NCBI GenBank assembly: GCA_023410055.1 | Contig: JAEYQK010000007.1 | Location: 5,561 to 69,560 of the forward strand | Origin: Acidobacteriota bacterium | Lineage (GTDB): Bacteria; Acidobacteriota; Terriglobia; Terriglobales; Acidobacteriaceae | Length of the DNA: 64,000 nucleotides | Reading direction: 5' to 3' | Shown: piece after piece, positions 8,502 to 17,124 of the stretch | How the letters are laid out: every line of letters starts with the position of its first letter | Numbering within the stretch: position 1 is the stretch's first letter | Translations under genes and position numbers: made by a program | The notes under the pieces: model-generated | The model's database searches: none | Seen by the model: only the letters and a program-made list of their open reading frames with translations | Told to the model about the DNA's origin: nothing

Positions 8502-10487
8502 ATGTTTCGATTTTCAGGAAAGCAACACAAGGACCCAGTATTGGTCGGGAAACATGCATCAGGCATACTCGGCTATCGCAGGTTGATCATCGTTCTCTCG
8601 CAAGTTTTTCTGGTGATCGGGACCTACTATTTCAGTTTTCTGCTTGCGCAGCACTTTAGCCTGGACGCGGAAACGCGCCGTGCGATCACGATGTCGCTCC
8701 CGCTGCTTGTGCTGATAAAGCTTGGATTCTTTTGCAAGTACGGATTGCTGAGCGGCTGGTGGCGCTATGTCGGGATGAGCGACCTAGTGGATATCACGAA
8801 GGCTGCGGTGGCAAGTACGTGGCTGTTCTACCTATTGGGTATCTTCATCCTTCGAATTCCGGGACTCTCGTCTTCGGCAATCATTATCGATCTCTTGCTC
8901 ACGATCCTTGTGATCGGAGGCGCTCGCTTTGCGGTACGCGCGTACACGGAAGGCGCGTACAAGAACTTCGCGGCGGAAAAGAACGCGCTCATCGTAGGGG
9001 CGGGCGCGGCCGGAAGCACGATTGTTCGCGAGCTTAAGCAGAATCCTGCGCTCGATTTCAACCCTATTGGTTTTGTAGATGACGATGGAAGCAAGCGTGG
9101 CGTGAAGATTCATGGTGTCAGAGTTCTGGGCAGCATCGACGATCTGCAGCGTATCGTCGAGAAACACGAAGTGCAGTGCGTCATGATAGCCATTCCGTCG
9201 AGGAACGGATCCCTTGTCGAGCGGGTGGTGAGCAAATGCAGGGAGTGCAAAGTCGAATTCAAGATCCTGCCGCCAGTGAATCAGCGTCTGCATGGCACCG
9301 CTACATCCGTAAAGCAGCTCCGCACTGTCAGCGTTGAGGATGTCTTGGGACGGAAGCCAGTACGGCTGGCTCTGGATGAAATACGAAACAAGCTGGAGGA
9401 CAAGGTCGCGCTAGTGACCGGCGCGGGAGGTTCGATCGGTTCGGAACTGGTGAGACAGTGCGCAATATTCGGGCCGAGAAAACTGGTGCTGTTCGAAAGA
9501 TCGGAGAACGACTTATTCAGGCTTTGTATGGAGTTGAACCAGAAGTTCCCGAACTTGAACTATGTGCCAGCTGTTGGCGACATTCTCGATGTTGGCGTGC
9601 TGAGAGAAGTGTTTTCGCTGCACAGACCGCACTCGGTTTTTCACGCGGCCGCCTACAAGCACGTTCCAATGATGGAAAGCAATTGCTTCCAAGCGGTCAC
9701 GAACAACGTTTTTGGAACGTATAACGTGGCACTGGTTTCGACGCAGTACGAAGTGAACGATTTCGTGATGATCTCGTCGGACAAAGCGGTGAATCCGACA
9801 AACATCATGGGCGTTACGAAGCGCGTGGCGGAACTGATCATCCTGGGATTGCAGCGGCAGAAGACGCGATTCATGGCGGTACGGTTTGGGAACGTGTTGG
9901 GAAGCAACGGCAGCGTGTTACCTACCTTCAAGGAGCAGATCGCCAACGGCGGGCCTGTTACCGTTACTCACCCGGGCGCAACACGGTATTTCATGACGAT
10001 TCCCGAGGCGGTTCAGTTGGTGTTGCAGGCCTCGAGCATGGGAAGGGGTGGTGAGATTTTCGTGCTCGATATGGGCGAGCCGGTTCGAATCGTGGATCTG
10101 GCGCAGAACCTTATCAGGCTCTCCGGTTTCGAGCCGGATCGAGAAATCAAAATCACGTTTACGGGATTGCGACCGGGCGAAAAGCTTTTCGAGGAACTGC
10201 AACTGGAAGGCGAGGGGATGAAACACACCTCGCACGAAAAGATCAGGGTGCTCGATGGTGGCGAGCCGGACTTTATCCAGGTCCGAATGTGGCTGGACGA
10301 CCTTTCGGCGCTGGTCGAGGCCAAGAACGTAAGTGGTCTGATCCTGAAGCTGAAGCAGATAGTGCCGGAGTATCGGCCCAGTCGCGAAATCCTGGCGCTG
10401 TGCGAATTTGATCGTCACGATCTGGCGTGGAGATACAAGCGCGAGAGCGCGGGTCTTGCGGTAACCAACTTGAGCGACGTGGCATGA
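8502..10487 (+). CDS. Membrane-bound nucleotide-sugar 4,6-dehydratase/epimerase (CapD/WbpM/PglF type)
   Basis: Makes a UDP-linked deoxy or amino sugar precursor for the polymer. From the ATG at 8502 it has 661 aa: four membrane helices in the first ~150 residues, a first Rossmann domain with ALIVGAGAAGSTI (about 161-173), and the catalytic SDR domain with VALVTGAGGSIGSEL (about 302-316) and SSDKAVNPTNIMGVTKR (about 424-440), the family's active-site region. Such full-length forms usually act as UDP-GlcNAc 4,6-dehydratases. A TTG at 8454 overlapping the previous stop would add 16 residues (MRDLNFF...); the ATG is preferred because TTG is rare, but this is undecided. The gene directly follows the antiterminator. 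Confidence 0.9.
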   Translation: MFRFSGKQHKDPVLVGKHASGILGYRRLIIVLSQVFLVIGTYYFSFLLAQHFSLDAETRRAITMSLPLLVLIKLGFFCKYGLLSGWWRYVGMSDLVDITKAAVASTWLFYLLGIFILRIPGLSSSAIIIDLLLTILVIGGARFAVRAYTEGAYKNFAAEKNALIVGAGAAGSTIVRELKQNPALDFNPIGFVDDDGSKRGVKIHGVRVLGSIDDLQRIVEKHEVQCVMIAIPSRNGSLVERVVSKCRECKVEFKILPPVNQRLHGTATSVKQLRTVSVEDVLGRKPVRLALDEIRNKLEDKVALVTGAGGSIGSELVRQCAIFGPRKLVLFERSENDLFRLCMELNQKFPNLNYVPAVGDILDVGVLREVFSLHRPHSVFHAAAYKHVPMMESNCFQAVTNNVFGTYNVALVSTQYEVNDFVMISSDKAVNPTNIMGVTKRVAELIILGLQRQKTRFMAVRFGNVLGSNGSVLPTFKEQIANGGPVTVTHPGATRYFMTIPEAVQLVLQASSMGRGGEIFVLDMGEPVRIVDLAQNLIRLSGFEPDREIKITFTGLRPGEKLFEELQLEGEGMKHTSHEKIRVLDGGEPDFIQVRMWLDDLSALVEAKNVSGLILKLKQIVPEYRPSREILALCEFDRHDLAWRYKRESAGLAVTNLSDVA

Positions 10488-10560
10488 CTTGTCGGCAGGG
10501 ATTCGCAACGTTGAAGATCGGGCTCGCATCTAGTTCTGCAGCCCAGCTTTCGGAAGGTAC

Positions 10561-12468
10561 ATGTTTCTAGAGTTCTACGGATTACGTGAGCAGCCCTTTG
10601 GCGTGACGCCCAACCCGCGCTACTTGTATCACAGCGCGATGCATCGGGAGGCGCTCGCTTCCCTCATCTACGGTATCGAATCAGACTTAGGCTTTGCTGC
10701 ACTGATCGCCGATCCCGGAATGGGGAAGACCACCCTGCTGTTCTATTTGCTGGAGAAGTTTCGGAATACCGCGCGGACCGCGCTGATTTTTCAAACGCTC
10801 TGTTCGCCTGTAGAACTGCTGAGGTATCTCGCCAACGAATTGGAAATCAAGGCGGGCGAAACGGACGCAGTCTCGCTTAACGAACGTATCAAAGATGTAC
10901 TGGTGAAGGAAGCGCGCGCGAAAAGGCGAGTGATCGTAATCATCGACGAAGCGCAGAATCTGGACGAGTCGGTGTTGGAGACCATTCGGCTGCTGTCGGA
11001 TTTCGAAACCCAGAACACAAAGCTAATGCACATCATCCTTGCGGGGCAGCTGCAATTGGCCGAAAAGCTGGCGCGCCCGGCGATGGCGCAACTGCTGCAG
11101 CGAGTTTCAATGCTGAATCGGCTCAGCGCGCTTAACGCTGAGGAAGCCAAGAACTACGTCGAGTACCGGCTGGGAGTTGCAGGGTATCGTGGCGCAACTC
11201 TCTTCAGTAACGAGGCATTTGAGCGCATAACGGCGATGAGCGGTGGCGTTCCGCGCAAGATCAATCGTATCTGCTTCAATGCTCTTTCACTTGGGTGCGC
11301 CCTGGGAAAGCGAAGGATTGACGAGTCCGTGATTGCGGAAGTTGGCAACGATTTGGATATTGGCGATCTTCTATTTCAGAAGGGAGCAATAACCAACGAA
11401 ACGACCGAGCCGAAACAAGTTGTCACGCGGGGTGTTTCGGATAGAGTTCAGGTGCCGGCAACGGCACGAAGAGCTGAGCCTATTCCGATCGTAGATCGAA
11501 GCGCGGTTTCAGCTCAGGTCCAAATCAAGACGGGAACTACTGGCGGAAGAGAATCAAGCAGGAGACTAGCCACGGCTGCGGAAGCTGCTCCGCGGACAGA
11601 TTTCGTCCTGCGATCACAAACGACCGCGCGAATGCCAGGAATTCCAGCGACAACCGGTGGCGCGACAACGATTTCGGATTACAAGAGGCCGTTTGTGGCG
11701 CCTGCTGTGCAGGGAGGCGGGATTGCGCGACCTCAGCCCAAGCCGGTTCCAGCGCCAGTGTTGTCGCAGCGGAAGGACTCGACAACTTCCACGGCGGCAA
11801 AGCCGGACCTGGTTCGCACGAGCAAACCCAGGGGACGTTCAACGGCAGCGATTTTTGCGAGTAGCAGCGTGCTGGTCGGAGTCATCGCTTTTGCTGGCTG
11901 GACGATGTGGGGCAATGCCAGGGCATACGAGAAGAATGCTGCTAAAAGCAATTCGGCGTTGCCTCAGACCCTGGGACAGGAGATCGAGAGTCCCGTTGGT
12001 GACAAAGCGACGACTGCCATCCACGAAGCAATTGAACGGGGACGAGCAGCGGCAAAAGCATCGGTGCCGAACGGTTCACGAGAGGAAGTTGTGGCAGTAT
12101 CGACCGGAGCCTCCAACTCGCAGGCTCAGAAACAGGTGAGCGGCGGCGCATTCCATAGGGCATCGCAGGGCGCTTACCATAGCGCGTCACAGAACGCCGG
12201 GAACGACATTTCTGCTGCACTAATCAGGAAGGTGCAACCTGTCTACCCAGCCGAGGCGAGGCGGACGGGGTTGGAGGGGTCCGTGACGGTTACAGCGGTG
12301 ATCGGTACTGACGGAAAGCCCAAGAGAGTGCGTGCACTCACTGGAAACCCGATACTGGCAAAGGCCGCCACTGATGCTGTGAGCCAGTGGGTCTATCAAC
12401 CCTATTCAGTAAACGGTCGTCCAGTAGAAATCGAAACGGAAGTGGTAGTCGATTTCGCGCTGAGGTAA
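10561..12468 (+). CDS. ExeA/GspA-like AAA ATPase fused to a TonB C-terminal domain
   Basis: The first ~280 residues are an ExeA-type AAA ATPase: FLEFYGLREQPFGVTPNPRY at the N-terminus, Walker A ADPGMGKTTL (about 50-59), Walker B VIIDEAQNLDE (about 126-136). A low-complexity Ser/Thr/Ala/Pro linker follows (about 285-425), then one membrane helix (about 429-449, AIFASSSVLVGVIAFAGWTMW). The last ~85 residues form a TonB C-terminal domain (VQPVYPAEARRTGLEGSVTV and WVYQPYSVNGRPVEIETEV). The layout predicts a cytoplasmic ATPase linked through the membrane to a periplasmic TonB-like end. ExeA-like ATPases occur in many EPS loci, but usually with a peptidoglycan-binding or no periplasmic domain. The next gene starts inside its stop codon (TAATG). 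Its exact job is unknown. Confidence 0.88.
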   Translation: MFLEFYGLREQPFGVTPNPRYLYHSAMHREALASLIYGIESDLGFAALIADPGMGKTTLLFYLLEKFRNTARTALIFQTLCSPVELLRYLANELEIKAGETDAVSLNERIKDVLVKEARAKRRVIVIIDEAQNLDESVLETIRLLSDFETQNTKLMHIILAGQLQLAEKLARPAMAQLLQRVSMLNRLSALNAEEAKNYVEYRLGVAGYRGATLFSNEAFERITAMSGGVPRKINRICFNALSLGCALGKRRIDESVIAEVGNDLDIGDLLFQKGAITNETTEPKQVVTRGVSDRVQVPATARRAEPIPIVDRSAVSAQVQIKTGTTGGRESSRRLATAAEAAPRTDFVLRSQTTARMPGIPATTGGATTISDYKRPFVAPAVQGGGIARPQPKPVPAPVLSQRKDSTTSTAAKPDLVRTSKPRGRSTAAIFASSSVLVGVIAFAGWTMWGNARAYEKNAAKSNSALPQTLGQEIESPVGDKATTAIHEAIERGRAAAKASVPNGSREEVVAVSTGASNSQAQKQVSGGAFHRASQGAYHSASQNAGNDISAALIRKVQPVYPAEARRTGLEGSVTVTAVIGTDGKPKRVRALTGNPILAKAATDAVSQWVYQPYSVNGRPVEIETEVVVDFALR

Positions 12469-13175
12469 TGGTGGCCGTCTGGAATCCAGTCAAATGCGAT
12501 GTCAGCGCAAAGGGAGCAGCAGGACTTCTTGTTCCCAGTGCATGGTGCCAGTCAGCGACGAAGCGATTGTTCGATCTAGTTGGAGCTAGTGTCCTGCTGA
12601 TACTTGTGGCACCGGTCATGGTGATCGCGTCAATCGCGGTGAAACTCAGTTCGACCGGGCCCGTCATTTTCAGGCATAGGCGGTGCGGAAGGAACGGCCG
12701 TTGTTTCGACGTGCTGAAATTCAGAACGATGTCCTCCAGCGGGACGGGGCCAAGCGTCACCAGGTCTGGTGACTCGCGAGTAACGAACGTGGGGCGGATT
12801 CTTCGTGCATGGAAGATCGACGAACTTCCTCAGCTCGTAAATGTTATTCGTGGGGAGATGAGCCTGGTCGGGCCCCGACCTGACGTTGCCGAGTTCTTCG
12901 AGAAGACGACGGAAGAGGCACGGAGGGTGTTAGTTGTGCGTCCTGGGATCACCGGTTGGGCGAGCGTGAAGTTTCGAAATGAGGAGGAGTTGCTAGCGGG
13001 CGTCGCACCGGAGCAACTGCAGGAGTTCTATACGGGAGTTCTCCTTCCGAAGAAAGCCGCGCTTGATCTAGAGTACGCTGCCGGGGCGAGCCTGAGGTCA
13101 GATATCGGAGTGTTGGTGCGAACGGTGACTGCCGTTCTTCCTATCAGGTCAAGCGATGTTTCAAGTGGCGACTAG
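12468..13175 (+). CDS. Initiating sugar-phosphate transferase (bacterial sugar transferase family)
   Basis: Transfers a sugar-1-phosphate from a UDP-sugar to undecaprenyl phosphate, the first membrane step of EPS repeat-unit synthesis. 235 aa from the ATG at 12468, which overlaps the preceding TAA and has GAGG upstream. One membrane helix (about 28-50, FDLVGASVLLILVAPVMVIA) precedes the catalytic core, with FRHRRCGRNGRCFDVLKFRT, KIDELPQLVNVIRGEMSLVG and PRPDV as in WcaJ/WbaP cores. It is the short form, with no N-terminal four-helix module, so it resembles the catalytic half of WbaP or PglC-like enzymes. Its sugar is not determinable. A 510-bp gap follows. Confidence 0.9.
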   Translation: MVAVWNPVKCDVSAKGAAGLLVPSAWCQSATKRLFDLVGASVLLILVAPVMVIASIAVKLSSTGPVIFRHRRCGRNGRCFDVLKFRTMSSSGTGPSVTRSGDSRVTNVGRILRAWKIDELPQLVNVIRGEMSLVGPRPDVAEFFEKTTEEARRVLVVRPGITGWASVKFRNEEELLAGVAPEQLQEFYTGVLLPKKAALDLEYAAGASLRSDIGVLVRTVTAVLPIRSSDVSSGD

Positions 13176-13686
13176 TCCAGCGAGAACGGTGCTGCACAAT
13201 GTGGGTTCCGCAGTTCTCATTGTGGACCGCAGAATTGACCTTCATTGCACGCAGAAAAAGTCTTCCCTTCTTATTTTCCGAAGCTCGGTCGTGCATCTCA
13301 CGGTAAGTCGAAGAAATGAGTTCGATGAACGCACCTTTGTAGCGCCTGGAGTTCAGCACGTTGCAGGGACTTGCGATTGTGAGCGACACCAGTGGTAGCC
13401 ACCGTGCTTCCAGAATTGACGGTAACAGTTGCGAGAGTGGGCGAAGGACGGATTATGACACCGTTCTGCTGGTGAGAAGAAGAGCACGAGACAGCGCTCA
13501 AGTCATTCAACAGATGAATATCTGGGCCCTCTGAGACTGTAGCTCAGACTGGCGAAGCCATGCCTCGATAGCAACACTGGCGTGTGCTGCCGCATCGTAC
13601 TGCACACGTTCGAGACTTACACACCCCGTTGAGCAACGGGCCAACTGCCGATGACCTTTCTGTAGCAACCGCTTGGTGAAGATGAA
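13176..13686 (+). promoter_or_regulatory. 510-bp spacer with a hairpin and a weak sigma-54-like element
   Basis: No convincing coding region. A perfect hairpin CCCGTT-GAGC-AACGGG lies at 13625-13640, about 46 bp before the tyrosine kinase gene, without a T-run. TGG...GC with 10-base spacing at 13393-13408 (TGGTAGCCACCGTGCT) matches 8 of 12 sigma-54 consensus positions and is only suggestive. The gap may hold a promoter for the second part of the EPS genes. Confidence 0.35.
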
Positions 13687-15942
13687 ATGAGTAGGAACTT
13701 CGAGTTATTGCGTCGTTTTGACAAGCAGCCTGATGCCATTGATGTTGCCCCTCCCGCGACAACTCCGTCGAGAGTGGTGGTGCAACGGGAATTGCCGAGA
13801 GTGGAGTCACCTCAAACCGAGTCTGATTGGTTGCTGGCTCTAGAGCCACTGAGAAAACACTGGCGAACAGCGGCACTGTTCGCGGTGACTGCATTTGTGC
13901 TGACCGCAATAGCAACGTTCGTAATGAAGCCGGTGTACGAGCCGGAAGCCCGGGCCGAAATCGATCCACCCGGAGCGGAGCTATTCTCACTGGCGGGCGG
14001 TGGCGGCTCGAGTACTGGCGAGGCCGAGTATCTGGAAACTCAATCGAAGAATCTGGAGAGCGACCAGCTGGCAATCAATGTCATACGCAAGCTGCATCTC
14101 GACGACAACCCGGAGTTCTTTCGAGCGAAGAAAGGCAATGGCGGCCAGAACGCGACGGCTGAAAACCCAGACGCGCTTTCTCCGGCTGAAGGCTCGGCTT
14201 TACGCGTATTTCACGACGGCCTTACGGTGAAGCGTGACACTGGCAGTCGCCTGGTGACGGTGAAGTATGCGAGCCATGATCCTGTTTTGGCCGCGCGGGT
14301 GGTGAACACGCTCTTTGACGAGTTCGTGAACATGAACTACGAGACTCGTCACAAGGCGATTATGCAGTCGTCGGAATGGCTGGCGAAACAGCTGGACGAC
14401 ATTAAGGCGCGAATGGACCGAGCCAATCAGGCACTCGCGGACTTCCAGAGGAGCTCCGGAATTGCTGCGATCAGTGAAGGCGAGAGCACATTTGGTGCGC
14501 AGATGGCGGAGTTGAGTCGTCAACTGACAACCGCTCAGTCGGACAGGATTCAGCTTCAGGCTCTGCTGGAAAAAGTTCAGGGACGATCCGATAGTTCTGC
14601 CCCTCAGATCACAAGTGATCCGGTGTTGCAGGAGTTAACGAAGAGACTGGGAGCAGCTCGCGCAGATCTTTCAACGGCGCTGGCAGTTTACGGCAAGAAT
14701 AATCCGAACGCCAAGAAGTTGCAGAACCAGGTTGATGAACTCGAAGGTCAAGTAGTGAAGCAGCGCGAGGCCATTCTCAGCGGACTAAAGACAAGTTACG
14801 CGGCGGCGCAGGCCCGCGAGAACCTGATGCAGTCTCAGACCAAGGCCACGTCGAAAGAGATGAATCAGTTGGCCCAGTACGAGGCGTTGAAGAAGGAAGC
14901 TGACGCGAACGTGGCTCTGTACAACAGCCTGTACGGGAAGATTAAAGAAGCAGGCATTGCGGCGGAGTCAAAGTCGAGCAACATCAGGGTCATCGATAGC
15001 GCGAGGGTTTTGACGAAACCAACGCGGCCTAACATTCCTTTGAATCTGGCATTGGGATTGTTTGGAGGCGTATTCGGAGGAGTGCTGCTGGCTTTTGTTC
15101 GGGAGCGGCTCGATCGAAACGTTTACACCGCGGAAGACATGCGGAAGTATACGGGCATCTCCAGCGTGTCGATTCTTCCGCTATCAGCCGGTATTGGCCG
15201 GAAGTTCCTCTCGCAGCGTGGCTCCCGGTTGTTTGGTGACAATGATCGGGCTGCAGCACAGACGTTCCTGTTGAACGATCCTCACTCTCCCGAGTCAGAG
15301 GCTTTGCGTGGGCTGTACACGTCGGTTCGACTGTCGAGTCCGGGAAGTCCGCCGCAAGCTTTGTTGGTTGCTTCGTGTTTCCCAGCGGAAGGCAAGACGA
15401 CAGTAGCGGTCAATCTGGCGATTGCACTGGCTCAACACGGCACGACGTGCCTGGTGGATGGCGACCTGCGCAGACCGGGGGTGGCGAGAGCTTTCGGTAT
15501 CACGTGCCATCAGGGGCTTGGCGACGTTCTGGTAGGAACCGCACAGTTGGCGGACGTACTTGTTTCGGTCGAAGCAGTGCCAAACCTGACAATTCTAGCT
15601 TCCAGCCCGACTGCGCCGGCGCATCCGGGTGAACTGGTGAGCTCCGAGTCGATGTCGGAGTTGTTGCGTACCTTGCGACAGCAATTCGAATTCGTTCTGG
15701 TGGACTCGCCGCCAATTATTCCATACGCCGACGGCAGGGCTCTATCCCCGCTTGTTGATGGCGTGATTCTTGTTGGCCGTGCCGGATACACGAACCGCCA
15801 GGCGCTATCACACAGCATGGAACTGCTGACAGAAGTTCATTCGGCGCCGGTACTGGAAGTGGTACTGAACGGGGCGGATTTTGTTGCCTCCGACTACCGC
15901 TACTACGGCTACGGAACGAGCGCGAAGAGGCGCGGGGCGTAA
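13687..15942 (+). CDS. Polysaccharide co-polymerase with BY-kinase domain (Wzc type)
   Basis: Controls EPS chain length and export with Wza and is itself regulated by tyrosine autophosphorylation. The 751-aa protein has a cytoplasmic N-terminus, a first membrane helix (about 58-80), a long periplasmic Wzz/GNVR domain with coiled coil (DIKARMDRANQALADFQRSS), a second helix (about 447-470, NLALGLFGGVFGGVLLAFV), and a cytoplasmic kinase domain: Walker A FPAEGKTTVAVN (about 563-574), Walker A' CLVDGDLRRPG and Walker B VLVDSPP. The C-terminus carries a tyrosine cluster DYRYYGYG (about 734-741), the usual autophosphorylation target. Wza is found at 30681; no cognate low-molecular-weight phosphatase was seen in this locus. 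Confidence 0.92.
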   Translation: MSRNFELLRRFDKQPDAIDVAPPATTPSRVVVQRELPRVESPQTESDWLLALEPLRKHWRTAALFAVTAFVLTAIATFVMKPVYEPEARAEIDPPGAELFSLAGGGGSSTGEAEYLETQSKNLESDQLAINVIRKLHLDDNPEFFRAKKGNGGQNATAENPDALSPAEGSALRVFHDGLTVKRDTGSRLVTVKYASHDPVLAARVVNTLFDEFVNMNYETRHKAIMQSSEWLAKQLDDIKARMDRANQALADFQRSSGIAAISEGESTFGAQMAELSRQLTTAQSDRIQLQALLEKVQGRSDSSAPQITSDPVLQELTKRLGAARADLSTALAVYGKNNPNAKKLQNQVDELEGQVVKQREAILSGLKTSYAAAQARENLMQSQTKATSKEMNQLAQYEALKKEADANVALYNSLYGKIKEAGIAAESKSSNIRVIDSARVLTKPTRPNIPLNLALGLFGGVFGGVLLAFVRERLDRNVYTAEDMRKYTGISSVSILPLSAGIGRKFLSQRGSRLFGDNDRAAAQTFLLNDPHSPESEALRGLYTSVRLSSPGSPPQALLVASCFPAEGKTTVAVNLAIALAQHGTTCLVDGDLRRPGVARAFGITCHQGLGDVLVGTAQLADVLVSVEAVPNLTILASSPTAPAHPGELVSSESMSELLRTLRQQFEFVLVDSPPIIPYADGRALSPLVDGVILVGRAGYTNRQALSHSMELLTEVHSAPVLEVVLNGADFVASDYRYYGYGTSAKRRGA

Positions 15943-15970
15943 CACAGATTTGACCCATTGGAGTAACAAG

Positions 15971-17119
15971 ATGTCAGGAGTTCTAGGACCCTCTTCGTCT
16001 TCCAGGCGGAGAGGGGGTACCATGTTCGTCCCGCTCAACGCAGAACCGGGTTTCAATCGGGCACCGTCGGAGAAACCAGCCGGAGACACGATCAGCGTGT
16101 CAGTAATCATTCCGATGAGGAATGAGGAGAAGTACATCGGAAAGTGCCTGCAGAGCATTCTCGCGAACAACTTCTCCAAGCACGATTACGAAGTTCTTGT
16201 TGTGGATGGGGCCTCGACCGACCGGTCGCGGCAGATTGTGGAAGAGATGAAGCCGTGGTTCCACCGACTGGAGCTAATCCACAACCCGAAAGGGATCGTG
16301 CCGACCGGGATGAATGCTGCGATCAGAATTGCTCGCGGCAAATACATCGTGCGGATGGATGCGCACACCGAGTATCCATCTGATTACATTTCGGCGTGTG
16401 TAAGCGAGTTGGAGAAGGGAACGGCGGACGTTGTGGGCGGACGATTGATCACGTGTCCGGGGGCGGAGACGGTCACGGCGAAAGGGATTGCATTGATGAC
16501 GCAGCATCCCTTCGGTGTCGGCAACTCGGCGTTTCGAATCAACTCATCGGCGCGCGAGGTTGACACAGTTCCGTTCGGTGCGTTCCGGCGCGAGGTTTTC
16601 GAAAAGGTCGGTCTTTTTCGTGAGTCGCTGGTGCGACATCAAGACTTCGAGATGAATGCACGGATTCGAGCTGCGGGTGGAAAGATCCTGTTGAACCCGA
16701 GTATCCAGCCGACGTACTACAACGTGCCTACGTTCAGGAAATTCATGCGCCAGGCTTATCTGAATGGCGCCTGGTTGGGAAGGGCGTGGACGCGGTATCC
16801 GGTGTGCTTTTGCTGGAGACATGCGGCGCCGTTGACCTTCGTGTGCTCGCTGATTGTGCCGCTGATTGCCAGCGAAGTATGGAGTAAGGCATCTCTTCTG
16901 AGCGTGGCTATTCTGGCAATTTATCTGGCTGGGGCCCTTGGGTCTTCCGCGCAGATTTCTTCCAAGCACGGCTCGCGTTATCTGGCGGTGATGCCTGCTT
17001 TGTTCCTGTCGTATCACGTCGTGTATGGGCTGAGTACGATCTGGGGCTTCGTGACTTTCTTCACCGTTCCGCGCGAGAAATACATCGGAGTGGCAGGCGT
17101 GAACAGCGCCGCATCCTAA
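15971..17119 (+). CDS. Glycosyltransferase family 2, membrane-anchored (ExoA-like)
   Basis: Adds a sugar from a nucleotide donor to the growing lipid-linked repeat unit at the inner face of the membrane. 382 aa from the ATG at 15971, which has GGAG about 8 bases upstream; a longer frame starting inside the previous gene is not supported. GT-A fold motifs: SVIIPMRNEEKYIGKCLQS, VVDGASTDRSRQIVEE, the acidic metal-site region RMDAHTEYP, and FGAFRREVFEKVGLFRESLV for acceptor binding. Three or four membrane helices lie in the last ~130 residues, as in succinoglycan ExoA. Sugar specificity is unknown. Confidence 0.9.
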   Translation: MSGVLGPSSSSRRRGGTMFVPLNAEPGFNRAPSEKPAGDTISVSVIIPMRNEEKYIGKCLQSILANNFSKHDYEVLVVDGASTDRSRQIVEEMKPWFHRLELIHNPKGIVPTGMNAAIRIARGKYIVRMDAHTEYPSDYISACVSELEKGTADVVGGRLITCPGAETVTAKGIALMTQHPFGVGNSAFRINSSAREVDTVPFGAFRREVFEKVGLFRESLVRHQDFEMNARIRAAGGKILLNPSIQPTYYNVPTFRKFMRQAYLNGAWLGRAWTRYPVCFCWRHAAPLTFVCSLIVPLIASEVWSKASLLSVAILAIYLAGALGSSAQISSKHGSRYLAVMPALFLSYHVVYGLSTIWGFVTFFTVPREKYIGVAGVNSAAS

Positions 17120-17124
17120 ATCCT

